From Beijerinckiaceae bacterium (GTDB lineage: Bacteria; Pseudomonadota; Alphaproteobacteria; Rhizobiales; Beijerinckiaceae), in assembly GCA_947454485.1 (NCBI GenBank), contig CANGJJ010000002.1, positions 124,001 to 188,000 of the forward strand: a stretch of 64,000 nt of DNA. The letters are read 5' to 3'. Both the position numbers and the translations under genes were made by a program. The notes beneath the pieces were generated by a model. The model did no database searches and was not told the DNA's origin. It saw nothing but the letters and a program-made list of their open reading frames with translations. This document shows positions 1 through 9,661 of this stretch, one piece after another (positions within the stretch are counted from its first letter, which is position 1; every line of letters starts with the position of its first letter).

Positions 1-1008
1 TGCATGCCGCTGCTGGCATTGGGTTTTCTGACAGCGCCCGTGAGCGCGCAGACGCCTGCCAAGCCATGGATCCAGCCTGAATTGCTGGCCGCTGCCAAAG
101 CCGAAGGTCAGGTGACGATCTATTCCTCCACCAATGAGCAGGAGGCCCTGCCGCTGTGGAAGATTTTCGAAGAGGCCACTGGCATCAAGGTCAATTATGT
201 GCGCGCTGCTGACGCGCAACTGATGGGTCGCATCGCGATTGAGTCGCGCACCAATCAACAGGCTTGGGACATGATCAATACGCCCACCGCCAATCAGCTC
301 CCCGATCAGGTGATGCTGGCCTTTGATCCGCCTGAAGCCAAGAATGTCATGCCTGCTGCGCGCGATCCCAATCGCAAATGGTATGGCGTTTATGCCAATT
401 ACAATTCGCCCGCCTACAATACGAAATTGGTGAAGGCCGAAGATCTGCCCAAGACCTATGAGGAGTTCCTCACCAAGAAGGAATGGGTCGGCCGCGTCGC
501 GATTGAGGGCACCGACAATGAATGGATGAATGCGATCTTCGCCCATTACGGCCAGCAAAAGGGTCGTAAATTGCTCGAAGATCTCGCCTCGACCTTGAAG
601 ATCACCGTGCTTGATGGCCATCTGGCCGCAGCGCGCGCTGTGGCGGCGGGCGAATATGCTGTGGCGCTGAACAACTACACAATGCTGACCATCAATCAGA
701 TGCTCTCGGGCGCACCCACCGATTTCTGGGTGATGGATCCGGTCGCGGTCTTCTTCGGTCAGGTCGCCATCAATCCCAAGGCGCCCCATCCCAATGCGGC
801 AAAATTGGCGGCCAATTTCATGTTGAGCCATGAGGCCCAGACCTTCGCCGCCAAAACCGGCCGCATTCCCACCCGTGCCGATGTGACGCCCAATCCGGCC
901 AATGTCGTCAGCCGACTGCAGTCAGCCAAAGTGCTGCCCTATGCGCTGTCGGGCGATCAGATCAAAGCCTCCCAGCGCACCTTTGACGAGATCTTCAAGA
1001 AGCGCTGA
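1..1008 (+). CDS. Periplasmic ABC substrate-binding protein, Fe(III)/family-1 type (5' end cut by window edge)
   Basis: About 334 residues are visible. The first ATG is at position 4, but the frame is open to the left edge and the visible N-terminus is a hydrophobic stretch ending in SAQ with no basic n-region, so the true start and part of the signal peptide probably lie outside the window. The mature part opens with an AKAEGQVTIYSS motif, followed by the ATGIKVNYV strand typical of iron(III)-type and other family-1 solute-binding proteins. Such proteins capture a ligand in the periplasm and pass it to an ABC permease. No permease or ATPase for it is in the window; the next ABC genes are the unrelated mla set. 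The ligand cannot be read from sequence. Confidence 0.8.
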   Translation, partial: CMPLLALGFLTAPVSAQTPAKPWIQPELLAAAKAEGQVTIYSSTNEQEALPLWKIFEEATGIKVNYVRAADAQLMGRIAIESRTNQQAWDMINTPTANQLPDQVMLAFDPPEAKNVMPAARDPNRKWYGVYANYNSPAYNTKLVKAEDLPKTYEEFLTKKEWVGRVAIEGTDNEWMNAIFAHYGQQKGRKLLEDLASTLKITVLDGHLAAARAVAAGEYAVALNNYTMLTINQMLSGAPTDFWVMDPVAVFFGQVAINPKAPHPNAAKLAANFMLSHEAQTFAAKTGRIPTRADVTPNPANVVSRLQSAKVLPYALSGDQIKASQRTFDEIFKKR

Positions 1009-1015
1009 ACCCAAA

Positions 1016-1045
1016 AGCGGCGGTCCTCGGGCCGCCGCTCTCATT
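1016..1045 (+). terminator. Probable intrinsic terminator after the binding-protein gene
   Basis: An 8-bp GC stem (1016-1023 with 1032-1039) closes an 8-nt loop 8 bp after the stop codon. The tail is only weakly T-rich (ctcattt), so termination may be partial. Confidence 0.5.
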
Positions 1046-1082
1046 TCGTCGGATGAATTTGAGCCTAGACGAAGCTTTTTGC

Positions 1083-1112
1083 TTGGCAGTTATGCATTCG
1101 CGAAACTAATAC
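1083..1112 (+). promoter_or_regulatory. Candidate sigma-70 promoter of the mla operon
   Basis: TTGGCA at 1083-1088 is a fair -35 box. ACTAAT at 1105-1110 (16-nt spacer) or TAATAC at 1107-1112 (18-nt spacer) could be the -10. It sits 31-36 bp before the mlaF ATG in the only gap ahead of the operon. The match is imperfect. Confidence 0.35.
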
Positions 1113-1142
1113 TGAAGCGAACTCTTGTTCCGGATTCGCAGA

Positions 1143-1955
1143 ATGACTGCAGGCTCTGAGACTGATCTGATTACGCTGCGCGATGTCCGCTTCGGTTACA
1201 CAGACCGGGCGGTGCTCGACGGGCTGAATCTGACGGTCCCGCGCGGGCAGATCCTTGCCATCATGGGCGGGTCGGGCAGCGGCAAGACCTCTCTGCTGAG
1301 CCTGCTGAGCGGGCGCAACAAAATCTGGTCCGGCAGCGTGAAGGTGGATGGGCTGGAAGTGGGCAGCCTCAACCGCCGCGCGCTCTATGACTTGCGCGCC
1401 CGCATGGGCATGCTCTTCCAGTTCGGCGCTTTGTTCACCGACCTCTCGGTCTTCGACAATATCGCCTTCCCCTATCGCGAAAAGACCGATCTGCCAGAGC
1501 CTGTCATTCGCGACCTCGTTCTCATGAAGCTTGAGGCTGTGGGCCTGCGCGGCGCGGCGCGGCTGATGCCCTCCCAGCTCTCGGGCGGCATGGCCCGTCG
1601 CGTAGCCCTTGCCCGCGCCATCGCGCTCGACCCGATGCTGATGATGTATGACGAGCCCTTCACGGGCCTCGATCCCATTTCCATCGGTATTGTCGGCCAG
1701 CTGATCCAGCGGCTGAACGCTACTTTCGGCCTGACTTCAATCATCGTCACCCATGACCTGACCGAGACCCTGCGCATCGCCCATCGCGTCGTCATTATCT
1801 CGGAGGGCAAGGTCTATCGCGATCTGACCCCCGCCGATGTGCGTGAAAGCCAAGACCCCTTCATCCGGCAATTCGCCGATGGTCTGCCGGACGGGCCTGT
1901 CCCCTTCCATGTGGCCGCCCCGCCCTATGCTGAGGAATTGCTGTCCGCACCATGA
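1143..1955 (+). CDS. mlaF: Mla phospholipid transport ABC ATPase MlaF
   Basis: This is the cytoplasmic ATPase of the MlaFEDB inner-membrane complex, which moves phospholipids between the outer and inner membranes. The 270-residue protein has a Walker A GGSGSGKTS near residues 42-50, a Q-loop in MLFQFGALF, the signature LSGGMARRVALARA, Walker B LMMYDEPFTGLDP and a switch histidine in VTHDL. The FQFGALF stretch after the Q-loop is typical of MlaF rather than of amino-acid importers. The ATG at 1143 is chosen; a TTG at 1125 would add six residues, and neither has a strong Shine-Dalgarno site. The stop overlaps mlaE by 4 bp, so the two are probably translationally coupled. Confidence 0.93.
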   Translation: MTAGSETDLITLRDVRFGYTDRAVLDGLNLTVPRGQILAIMGGSGSGKTSLLSLLSGRNKIWSGSVKVDGLEVGSLNRRALYDLRARMGMLFQFGALFTDLSVFDNIAFPYREKTDLPEPVIRDLVLMKLEAVGLRGAARLMPSQLSGGMARRVALARAIALDPMLMMYDEPFTGLDPISIGIVGQLIQRLNATFGLTSIIVTHDLTETLRIAHRVVIISEGKVYRDLTPADVRESQDPFIRQFADGLPDGPVPFHVAAPPYAEELLSAP

Positions 1956-2746
1956 ACCGCTTTCTGGATTTCATAGAGGGGCTTGGCGCGGGCATCACCG
2001 GCAAGCTCGACCGGCTGGGGCGCGGAGCCATGTTCTTCGCCGCTTTGCTGCGGATTTTGCTGCCGACCTTCAAGCGCTTCCACGAAAATATCCGACAGGT
2101 CTATTTTGCTGGCGTGCGCTCGCTGGCGATCATCGTCGTCTCAGGCCTCTTCGTGGGCATGGTGCTCGCCATTCAGGGCTATGAGGTCCTGCAGCGCTTT
2201 GGCTCGGCGGAATCTCTGGGCTCGCTGGTGGCCCTGTCCTTGGTCCGCGAGCTTGGCCCCGTCGTCGCCGCCCTCCTGTTTGCCGGCCGCGCCGGATCGG
2301 CTGTGACCGCCGAAATCGGCCTGATGGCCGCCACCGAACAGCTGGCCGCCATGGATTTGATGGCGGTGGATCCGATGGCCCGTGTGGTCGCCCCCCGCTT
2401 CGTGGCCGCCATCATCTCTTTGCCCATTCTGGCGCTGATCTTCTCCAGTGCCGGCATTATTGGCGCTTATCTCGTTGGCGTAGAGCTGATTGGCATTGAT
2501 GCGGGCGCCTTTTGGTCGCAGATGCAATCAAGCGTGGACTTCAAGCTCGATATTCTCAATGGTCTCTACAAGGCCATTGTCTTTGGCGTCGCGGTTGGCC
2601 TGATCTCAGTCTATGAGGGCTATCACGCCAATCCCACCGCCGAAGGCGTCTCCAGCGCCACCACCCGCACCGTCGTGATCTCCTCGCTCAGCGTGCTGAT
2701 CCTCGACTTCGTCATGACCGTTCTGATGTTCCGAGGGCTCAACTGA
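1952..2746 (+). CDS. mlaE: Mla phospholipid transport permease MlaE
   Basis: This is the membrane subunit of the Mla transporter, 264 residues with about five to six hydrophobic segments. The family hallmark runs from about residue 100 to 141: ELGPV, then AGRAGSAVTAEIG, then a conserved TEQ and LMAVDP. The first roughly 45 residues form an amphipathic interfacial helix, as in other MlaE proteins. The ATG lies inside the end of mlaF (ATGA overlap) and the stop overlaps the mlaD start (TGATG), giving a tightly coupled trio. Length is normal for the family and nothing is truncated. Confidence 0.95.
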   Translation: MNRFLDFIEGLGAGITGKLDRLGRGAMFFAALLRILLPTFKRFHENIRQVYFAGVRSLAIIVVSGLFVGMVLAIQGYEVLQRFGSAESLGSLVALSLVRELGPVVAALLFAGRAGSAVTAEIGLMAATEQLAAMDLMAVDPMARVVAPRFVAAIISLPILALIFSSAGIIGAYLVGVELIGIDAGAFWSQMQSSVDFKLDILNGLYKAIVFGVAVGLISVYEGYHANPTAEGVSSATTRTVVISSLSVLILDFVMTVLMFRGLN

Positions 2747-3219
2747 TGACCCGCTCCCGCACCAATCTCGCTGTTGGCTTCTTCGTGGCACTCGGCATGG
2801 CTGCCGTGGTCTTTATGGCCCTCAAAGTCGGCAATCTGGCCAGTTTCGACAATGGCGCTGGCTATCGGCTCGAGGCCCGTTTCGACAATATCGGCGGGCT
2901 GAAGGTCCGGGCCCCGGTCAAGAGCGCGGGCGTGGTCGTGGGCCGGATCGAGGCCATCTTCCTCGATGGCGAGACCTATGAGGGTGTCGTCCAGCTGCGG
3001 ATCCGCCCCGAGTTCCGTTTCACATCCGACACAATCGCTGCGATTCTCACATCCGGCCTGCTGGGCGAACAGTATTTGAGCTTGGAGGCGGGCGGTGATC
3101 CGCGCTATCTTATTGAAGGTGATAGGATCACCAAGACCCAGTCCGCTATGGTGCTGGAAAAAATGATCGGGCAATTTCTGTACAGCAAAGCGTCAGAAAG
3201 CTCGGGAGACCGGAAATGA
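2746..3219 (+). CDS. mlaD: Mla MCE-domain lipid-binding subunit MlaD
   Basis: The 157-residue protein has one N-terminal transmembrane helix (about residues 8-26) and a single MCE domain (about 39-115) with conserved features such as VKSAGVVVGRI and the LLGEQYLSLE strand. In the known complex a hexamer of MlaD forms a periplasmic ring on MlaE and passes lipid to or from MlaC. The C-terminal helical tail after the MCE domain is short, as in MlaD of other proteobacteria. It begins on the mlaE stop and overlaps mlaA by 4 bp. Confidence 0.93.
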   Translation: MTRSRTNLAVGFFVALGMAAVVFMALKVGNLASFDNGAGYRLEARFDNIGGLKVRAPVKSAGVVVGRIEAIFLDGETYEGVVQLRIRPEFRFTSDTIAAILTSGLLGEQYLSLEAGGDPRYLIEGDRITKTQSAMVLEKMIGQFLYSKASESSGDRK

Positions 3220-3911
3220 ACTGCATGTCGCGCTCAGCCCTTATCGCTTCCGCCGTCTTCGGCACCCTCAGCATCACGAGCGCACAAGCGCAGGTGAGCG
3301 ATCCGCTTGAGCCCGTCAATCGCGGCTTCTTCGCGCTCAATGAATTCCTCGACACGGTGGCCTTCAAGCCCATCGCGACGGTGTATAACACCGTTCTGCC
3401 CAAGCCCGTGCGCACCGGCGTGTCGAATGTCTTCAGCAATCTTGATGACGCCTTCATCAGCGTCAATCATGCGCTGCAAGGTCGCGGCAAGGATTCGGCC
3501 AATAGCTTGGGCCGTGTGCTGATCAACTCCACCATCGGTCTGGGCGGTCTGTTCGACATCGCGACCGATCAAGGCTTGCAGAAGGGCGAAGGCGATTTCG
3601 GTCAGACACTCGGTGTCTGGGGCGTTGGCGCTGGTCCCTATATCGTTCTGCCGGTTCTTGGCCCGTCCAATGCGCGCGAAACGGTTGGCCGTGTGGCGCG
3701 TATCGCATCTGATCCGCGCACCTATATGCCCGACGTTTGGTCCTACAGCCTCGTGGGCGCTGAATATATCCAGTACAAGGCCGACAATCTCGAGAACCTC
3801 AACCTTCTCGACAGTTCGAGCCTCGACAAATACGGCTTCATGCGCACTGTCTATATGCAGCGTCGCGATGCACTCGTGACCTCTGGTCGCGCGGCAGCTG
3901 GCGCTCCCTGA
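3216..3911 (+). CDS. mlaA: MlaA/VacJ family protein
   Basis: In E. coli MlaA is an outer-membrane lipoprotein that works with porins to remove mislocalised phospholipid from the outer leaflet and hand it to MlaC. This 231-residue protein has the family core: DPLEPVNR near the mature N-terminus, then conserved blocks around LINSTIGLGGLFD, DFGQTLGVWG and GPYIVLPVLGPS. Unlike the E. coli protein it has no lipobox; the signal peptide ends SAQAQ, a signal peptidase I type site, and the only early cysteine is at residue 3. The gene sits inside the mla operon rather than elsewhere in the genome. The function is inferred from family and context. Confidence 0.92.
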   Translation: MNCMSRSALIASAVFGTLSITSAQAQVSDPLEPVNRGFFALNEFLDTVAFKPIATVYNTVLPKPVRTGVSNVFSNLDDAFISVNHALQGRGKDSANSLGRVLINSTIGLGGLFDIATDQGLQKGEGDFGQTLGVWGVGAGPYIVLPVLGPSNARETVGRVARIASDPRTYMPDVWSYSLVGAEYIQYKADNLENLNLLDSSSLDKYGFMRTVYMQRRDALVTSGRAAAGAP

Positions 3912-3929
3912 TCGAGAATACGAGACTCC

Positions 3930-4520
3930 ATGACCCTTCTGCGTAACGCTGTATTTGCGGCTTTCTCCATTCTGCTCATGGCTTTGCCCGCGCAAGCGCA
4001 AAGCAGTGCCGAAGACCTCGTGCGCCGCATGGCAGCCGAAGTCACATCGGAGGTGCGCAAGAATCCTGCGCTGGTGAATTCGCAAACACAGCTCGCCGCC
4101 TTGGTCGAGCGCCGCTTGATGCCGCGCTTTGACTTTGATCGCATCACGCAGCTTGCCATGGGCCGCAATTGGCCCAAGGCATCGGGGGCTGAGCAGCGTC
4201 AGGTCGTGGCCGAATTCTCCAAGCTTCTTGTGCGCACTTATTCCAATGCGCTGGCGAGCTTGAAAGATCTTGATGTCGAAGTGCGTGACTCGCGCAAGAA
4301 CGGCAATGATGTGACTGTGCGCACACAGATGATCGGTCGCCCCAAGCCTGTCGCGATCGACTACAGCCTGTCGAATGCGGGCGGTGGTTGGCATGTCTAT
4401 GATGTGACGGTGGAGGGCGTAAGCCTTGTGACGGCCTATCGCGACGAGTTCAACACACTCGTCAGCTCGTCGGGTGTGACTGGCCTCATTGCAGCTCTCA
4501 AGCAGAAGAACGGCAAATGA
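3930..4520 (+). CDS. mlaC: Periplasmic phospholipid carrier MlaC (Ttg2D family)
   Basis: This is a 196-residue secreted protein whose signal peptide ends ALPAQAQ. MlaC shuttles single phospholipids across the periplasm between MlaA and MlaD. Family features seen are the early SAEDLVRRM helix, the LMPRFDFDRITQLAMGRNW block, QRQVVAEFSKLLVRTYSNAL, and the C-terminal WHVYDVTVEGVSLVTAYRDEFNTLV strand-helix. It begins 18 bp after mlaA and overlaps mlaB by 4 bp. Its Shine-Dalgarno site is weak. Confidence 0.93.
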   Translation: MTLLRNAVFAAFSILLMALPAQAQSSAEDLVRRMAAEVTSEVRKNPALVNSQTQLAALVERRLMPRFDFDRITQLAMGRNWPKASGAEQRQVVAEFSKLLVRTYSNALASLKDLDVEVRDSRKNGNDVTVRTQMIGRPKPVAIDYSLSNAGGGWHVYDVTVEGVSLVTAYRDEFNTLVSSSGVTGLIAALKQKNGK

Positions 4521-4831
4521 GCGAGGCACAAGCCTCTGTGTCTGATCAATTGAAGCAAGAGCCGCAGCGCCTTGTGCTGCGCGGGGCCCTGACGATGCAA
4601 AATGTCGGCGCCATTTATCGCTCTGTGAAACCCTTTATCGCTGGCGCGCAGATCACCATTGACGCGAGCGCTGTGACCAAAGCAGACTCAAGCGGCCTTG
4701 CCTTGCTCACTGCGCTCATTCGCAAAGCGCGGGAAAATAAGACCATGGTCACGCTTGCACCACTGCCCACAGGTCTGTCATCCATTACCGAAATTTACGG
4801 GCTGAAGGACATCCTCTCGGCCTGCGAATAA
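4517..4831 (+). CDS. mlaB: STAS-domain protein MlaB
   Basis: A 104-residue single STAS domain. In the Mla complex MlaB binds MlaF and is needed for its stability and activity. The TIDASAVTKADSSGLALL segment is the typical STAS strand-loop-helix, with the conserved serine of the DSSG turn. It starts in the mlaC stop (ATGA overlap) and completes the operon in the order F-E-D-A-C-B. STAS domains also occur in anti-sigma antagonists, but the position makes MlaB by far the best reading. Confidence 0.88.
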   Translation: MSEAQASVSDQLKQEPQRLVLRGALTMQNVGAIYRSVKPFIAGAQITIDASAVTKADSSGLALLTALIRKARENKTMVTLAPLPTGLSSITEIYGLKDILSACE

Positions 4832-4852
4832 AGCGAACCGCCGAAAGACCGG

Positions 4853-6160
4853 ATGCACAACTTGCGCAAGTTCACCCTGCTGTTGAGCCTCGCCCTTTTT
4901 GCGAGCACGACGCTGGCTTGCGCCACCGAAAAAGCAGCGCCGGTATCTGCCAAAGCCATCTGGGGTGATCGCGCAGAGGGTAAGGGCTACAAAATTCAAG
5001 ACAAAGTGGAGACTGAAGGCGTTTATCGTCTCTATGTGCTGGAGACGCGCATCGGCAGCTTCTCCATCACCAGCGATGCTTTGCTCTCACTGCGTCTCGA
5101 CGAATATGCCGCCTTCGAACGATTGATGGATGATTCAGGCTTCGCTCATTTCGTCGGCTCGTTTGGCTCCTCCGCCATCGCACCGTTGAAATTCGGTGGC
5201 CAATTACTGACAAGCCCGGTTGAGACCGCCAAACGCTCTGCAACAGGCATTGGCAATTTCTTCGATCAGCTGTCGAGCTCGGGCGAAAACAAAGATCCCG
5301 AACGTGGCAGCTTCATGGGCGGCGTCCTTGGCACCGATAGCGGACGACGCGAAGTCGCCGCGCAAGTTGGTGTCGATCCCTACACAGACTTTCCCCCGCT
5401 GGTGAACCGTCTGCAAGAACTGGCCGCCGCGCGCGGCATGGGCGGCCTGTCTGTCAGCGGCGCGATGATGGCCATTCCCGGCGGCTCGGCTCTGCCCTCG
5501 ATGACGGCAACCGGCACACGCACGGCTGTTTACACGGCCTCTTCGGTTGGAAAAGCGCAGGCGCTGCAAGATGAATTGCGCAGCAAGACTGCCGGACAAA
5601 TCATGCGCGATAGCCGCATGAAGCTCAGCGCATTGGCTGGCCCCAAGGCGGTCGATGCGATCATGAACAACAAGATCTTCACGCCATCCGATATTCTGGT
5701 CATCGCCATTGCGCTCGAACAGATCAAGGCGCGCAATACGGATGCATTTTTGATGCGCTGTGCTGCCGTGTCAGATCGCACCGGAGCCTATCTGCGTCGT
5801 CGGCAAGCTGAAATGTATGCGGGCCTTCATACGACCTTGCCGATTGAGCGCTTCTTTGAGGCGAGCGGCTACATGGTCGCGCAGTTGAAAGACAAGCGCG
5901 CCCTCGTTGCCATGCCCGCCGATCATATTTTCTGGACTGAGCGCAACCGCGATGATGTCGCGCGCCTGCGCGAATCCTTAGCCAAATTGATGCCCGATAT
6001 CCCGCGGGGCAAACCTGGCGAGCCCAACAAGATGATGGTCATCACGGGCGATTATTCACCCATGGCAAAGACTGAGCTCTCCAAACAGATGTGGGAGGCG
6101 GCCCGCATGACCCTGACGAGCGACACGCCGCCAGCCAGCGAGCCGCAGCAACAGCCTTAA
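4853..6160 (+). CDS. Exported protein of unknown function trailing the mla operon
   Basis: I do not recognise this 435-residue protein. It has a clear signal peptide (MHNLRKFTLLLSLALFAST). The following TTLAC resembles a lipobox, but leucine is not at the -3 position, so it may be lipidated or simply cleaved. The mature part starts with a roughly 100-residue region, then a Gly/Ser-rich segment with sequences such as GGLSVSGAMMAIPGG (about residues 195-220), then a helical C-terminal half ending in a Pro/Gln tail. It lies 22 bp after mlaB on the same strand, so it is probably co-transcribed and may act in envelope lipid homeostasis. That role is inferred from context only. Confidence 0.75.
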   Translation: MHNLRKFTLLLSLALFASTTLACATEKAAPVSAKAIWGDRAEGKGYKIQDKVETEGVYRLYVLETRIGSFSITSDALLSLRLDEYAAFERLMDDSGFAHFVGSFGSSAIAPLKFGGQLLTSPVETAKRSATGIGNFFDQLSSSGENKDPERGSFMGGVLGTDSGRREVAAQVGVDPYTDFPPLVNRLQELAAARGMGGLSVSGAMMAIPGGSALPSMTATGTRTAVYTASSVGKAQALQDELRSKTAGQIMRDSRMKLSALAGPKAVDAIMNNKIFTPSDILVIAIALEQIKARNTDAFLMRCAAVSDRTGAYLRRRQAEMYAGLHTTLPIERFFEASGYMVAQLKDKRALVAMPADHIFWTERNRDDVARLRESLAKLMPDIPRGKPGEPNKMMVITGDYSPMAKTELSKQMWEAARMTLTSDTPPASEPQQQP

Positions 6161-6543
6161 ACCGGCAGGCTGCGCACCAGCAGCAAAACGGCGGCAATGA
6201 CGATCACGCCAAAGGTTGCCATCATACCTGTGGCACGGATGCGGAAATTCTCTTGTTCCTGCGACATGCCATAGGCATGGGCGAGACGGCCGAGCAGCAG
6301 GACCAGACCCAGACCATGCAGGACCCAGGGGTTCAAGCCCTTCCACTCCAGCATGGCCAGCAAAATCAGGGCGAGAGGCACATATTCAGCGAAATTGGCG
6401 TGAATCCGGGCAAAACGCTCCAAAATCGCATCCCCGCCCCAGCCAATCGCCACTTTCGCCCGGCCGCGCTGGCGGATGACGAGGGCTGAGAGGCCCACAA
6501 AGACGAGGGCCAGCAAGGCGGCATAGATCGGAATGACGGTCAT
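6157..6543 (-). CDS. MAPEG-family integral membrane protein
   Basis: A 128-residue membrane protein with four hydrophobic helices. It carries the bacterial MAPEG pattern: an early R-R-R segment after helix 1, then ERFARIHANFAEYVPLALILL, and a YGM segment before helix 4. MAPEG proteins include glutathione- and eicosanoid-metabolising enzymes in eukaryotes; most bacterial members have no known substrate. The ATG at 6543 is preferred over upstream starts because AGGA precedes it and the N-terminus MTVIPIYAALLALV matches family starts. The stop overlaps the preceding plus-strand gene by 4 bp in convergent orientation. Confidence 0.85.
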   Translation of the reverse strand: MTVIPIYAALLALVFVGLSALVIRQRGRAKVAIGWGGDAILERFARIHANFAEYVPLALILLAMLEWKGLNPWVLHGLGLVLLLGRLAHAYGMSQEQENFRIRATGMMATFGVIVIAAVLLLVRSLPV

Positions 6544-6603
6544 GGGAGATGTCCTGTGGTCGAATCTGGCGCCAAACAGCCCTATGGCCAAGGCGCTTGG
6601 CAC

Positions 6604-6820
6604 CCCTTCTACCCGCTTTTCCTTGACTCTGCGCGCCTGAGGAGCCTAGAAACGCGGGTTCTCGTCAGAGTTGATCCAACCTGACCAGCCCATCAGCCCC
6701 GTGAGGCTGAGGGTCAACGCCCGGCAGCGCGATGCGCCCCCGGGCGCGTTTGGCTTTGGGCGGTTGTTTGGACCAGCAGACGAAACCCCTCTCTCAGAGA
6801 GGGCCACCAAAGGAGCCATT
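6604..6820 (+). promoter_or_regulatory. Leader region of ffh
   Basis: This gap separates divergent MAPEG and ffh and must hold promoters for both, although I could not fix a convincing -35/-10 pair. A 7-bp hairpin (6787-6793 with 6797-6803, loop tca) lies just before the ffh ribosome site AAAGGAG. Confidence 0.35.
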
Positions 6821-8376
<1,556 letters not shown>

Positions 8377-8380
<4 letters not shown>

Positions 8381-8637
8381 AACGGATGGAGATGAACGTG
8401 AATATGTTCGACGTCTTCAAGAGCATCAAAGCTCAATTGGACTCATCGAATATCTACTACGACACGAAATCGTATCGTGATGATGCGTTTTCGTTCCTTG
8501 TGCATGTGCCCGGCGAATACTGGGAAATTGATGTGCGTGAGGACGGTTCTGTGGATGTCGAAATCTTCCGCTCGGAAGGCATGATCGACAATCCCTTGGC
8601 CGCGATCGAACAGTTGGTCGAAGACCATAAGGCCTGA
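8377..8637 (+). CDS. Small protein of unknown function between ffh and rpsP
   Basis: An open frame of up to 86 residues. The ATG at 8377 overlaps the ffh stop, but ATGs at 8392 and 8404 are also possible, and ATGGAG just before 8392 looks like a ribosome site. The residues suggest a small alpha/beta fold: an N-terminal helix (MFDVFKSIKAQLDSS), strands around FSFLVHVPGEYWEIDV and SVDVEIFRS, and a C-terminal helix. I know no named family. The GC content looks lower than that of ffh and rpsP. It sits inside a conserved translation and targeting cluster and is probably co-transcribed with ffh. Confidence 0.65.
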
Positions 8638-8667
8638 CACAAACGAAGATCCAAGAAAGGAAAACCA

Positions 8668-9054
8668 ATGTCTCTGAAAATTCGCCTGTCGCGCGGTGGC
8701 GCCAAGAAGCGTCCGTTCTATCGTCTCGTTGTTGCTGACTCGCGCATGCCGCGCGATGGCCGCTTCATCGAGCGTATCGGCACATTCGATCCTTTGAAGG
8801 CCAAGGACGCTGCTGATCGTCTCGTGGTTGATGCTGAGAAGGCCAAGGCATGGATTGCCAAGGGCGCACAGGCAACCGACCGTGTTGCTCGTTTGCTTGA
8901 GACCATTGGCGTTGGCAAGCGCGATGCACGCTCCAACCCTGAGAAGGCCAAGCCGAAGAAGAAGGCGCAGGAGCGCGCCGCTGCGGCTGCTTCGGCTGCT
9001 GAAGCTGCGGCCGCTGCGGCTGCTGCACCGGCTGACGACGCCGCTGCTGAATAA
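8668..9054 (+). CDS. rpsP: 30S ribosomal protein S16
   Basis: S16 helps assemble the 5' domain of 16S rRNA. The 128-residue protein begins [31 protein letters not shown], a near-universal S16 start, and has the [36 protein letters not shown] body. Residues after about 85 form an extra Lys/Ala-rich tail, common in alphaproteobacterial S16. A strong AGAAAGGA ribosome site precedes the ATG. It is first in the conserved rpsP-rimM-trmD gene order. Confidence 0.97.
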   Translation: MSLKIRLSRGGAKKRPFYRLVVADSRMPRDGRFIERIGTFDPLKAKDAADRLVVDAEKAKAWIAKGAQATDRVARLLETIGVGKRDARSNPEKAKPKKKAQERAAAAASAAEAAAAAAAAPADDAAAE

Positions 9055-9062
9055 GTTTGATG

Positions 9063-9084
9063 GCCGGGGGCTCAAACCCCCGGC
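9063..9084 (+). promoter_or_regulatory. Strong hairpin between rpsP and rimM
   Basis: A perfect 8-bp stem (9063-9070 with 9077-9084), almost all G-C, closes a 6-nt loop. It ends 7 nt before the rimM ATG, where a Shine-Dalgarno site would normally be, and is followed by only two Ts. It is better read as a translational or partial transcriptional brake than as a full terminator. Confidence 0.6.
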
Positions 9085-9091
9085 TTCTCAC

Positions 9092-9661
9092 ATGGCCAAG
9101 ACATCTCCGCCGCCAAAGACCCCACCCCTGCCGCAAGATCTCGTTCTTGTCGGACGCTTTGGTGCGGCACATGGCGTGCGTGGCGAAATTCGCCTGAAAA
9201 GTTTTACCGGCGAGCCTGAAGCCATCGCCGATTATGCTCCCCTCTATGACAGCACCGCCACGCGCCGCTTCGTGATCACAGCCTTGCGCCATGTGCGCGA
9301 TGATATGTTTGTCGCAAAGCTTGAAGGCGTATCGTCGCGCAATGATGTCGAGGGCCTCGTCAATCTCGATCTCTACACGCACAAAGCGCAATTGCCGCCG
9401 CCCGAAGAGGACGAGTTCTACCACTCCGATCTCATCGGCCTCGCCGCTGTGCTGGAAGATGGCACGCGCTTGGGCGATGTGCTCAATGTGCTGAACTTTG
9501 GCGCAGGCGATATTCTGGAAATCAAACCCGTAACCGGCGGCGACACCCTGCTCTTTCCCTTCACCAAAGCCGTTGTGCCAGTGATTGATCTTGGCGCGCG
9601 TCAGGTCGTGGTCGCACCACCGCAATTCAGCGAAGCGCGAGACGAGACGCAGGAGCCGTGA
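9092..9661 (+). CDS. rimM: Ribosome maturation factor RimM
   Basis: RimM binds S19 and assists maturation of the 30S head. The 189-residue protein has the N-terminal RimM domain, with [20 protein letters not shown] near residues 20-40, and a PRC-barrel from about residue 105 containing [12 protein letters not shown] and a [15 protein letters not shown] strand. The ATG at 9092 is the natural start by family length; frame upstream of it runs through rpsP. No Shine-Dalgarno site is free because a GC hairpin occupies that position. The stop overlaps the trmD start (TGATG). Confidence 0.93.
   Translation: MAKTSPPPKTPPLPQDLVLVGRFGAAHGVRGEIRLKSFTGEPEAIADYAPLYDSTATRRFVITALRHVRDDMFVAKLEGVSSRNDVEGLVNLDLYTHKAQLPPPEEDEFYHSDLIGLAAVLEDGTRLGDVLNVLNFGAGDILEIKPVTGGDTLLFPFTKAVVPVIDLGARQVVVAPPQFSEARDETQEP

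Noticed and set aside
3234-4529. Long minus-strand open frame (431 codons) opposite mlaA and mlaC
   Set aside because: It is antisense to two well-identified genes, shows no family motif, and is His/Arg/Ala-rich as expected for the shadow of GC-rich coding DNA.
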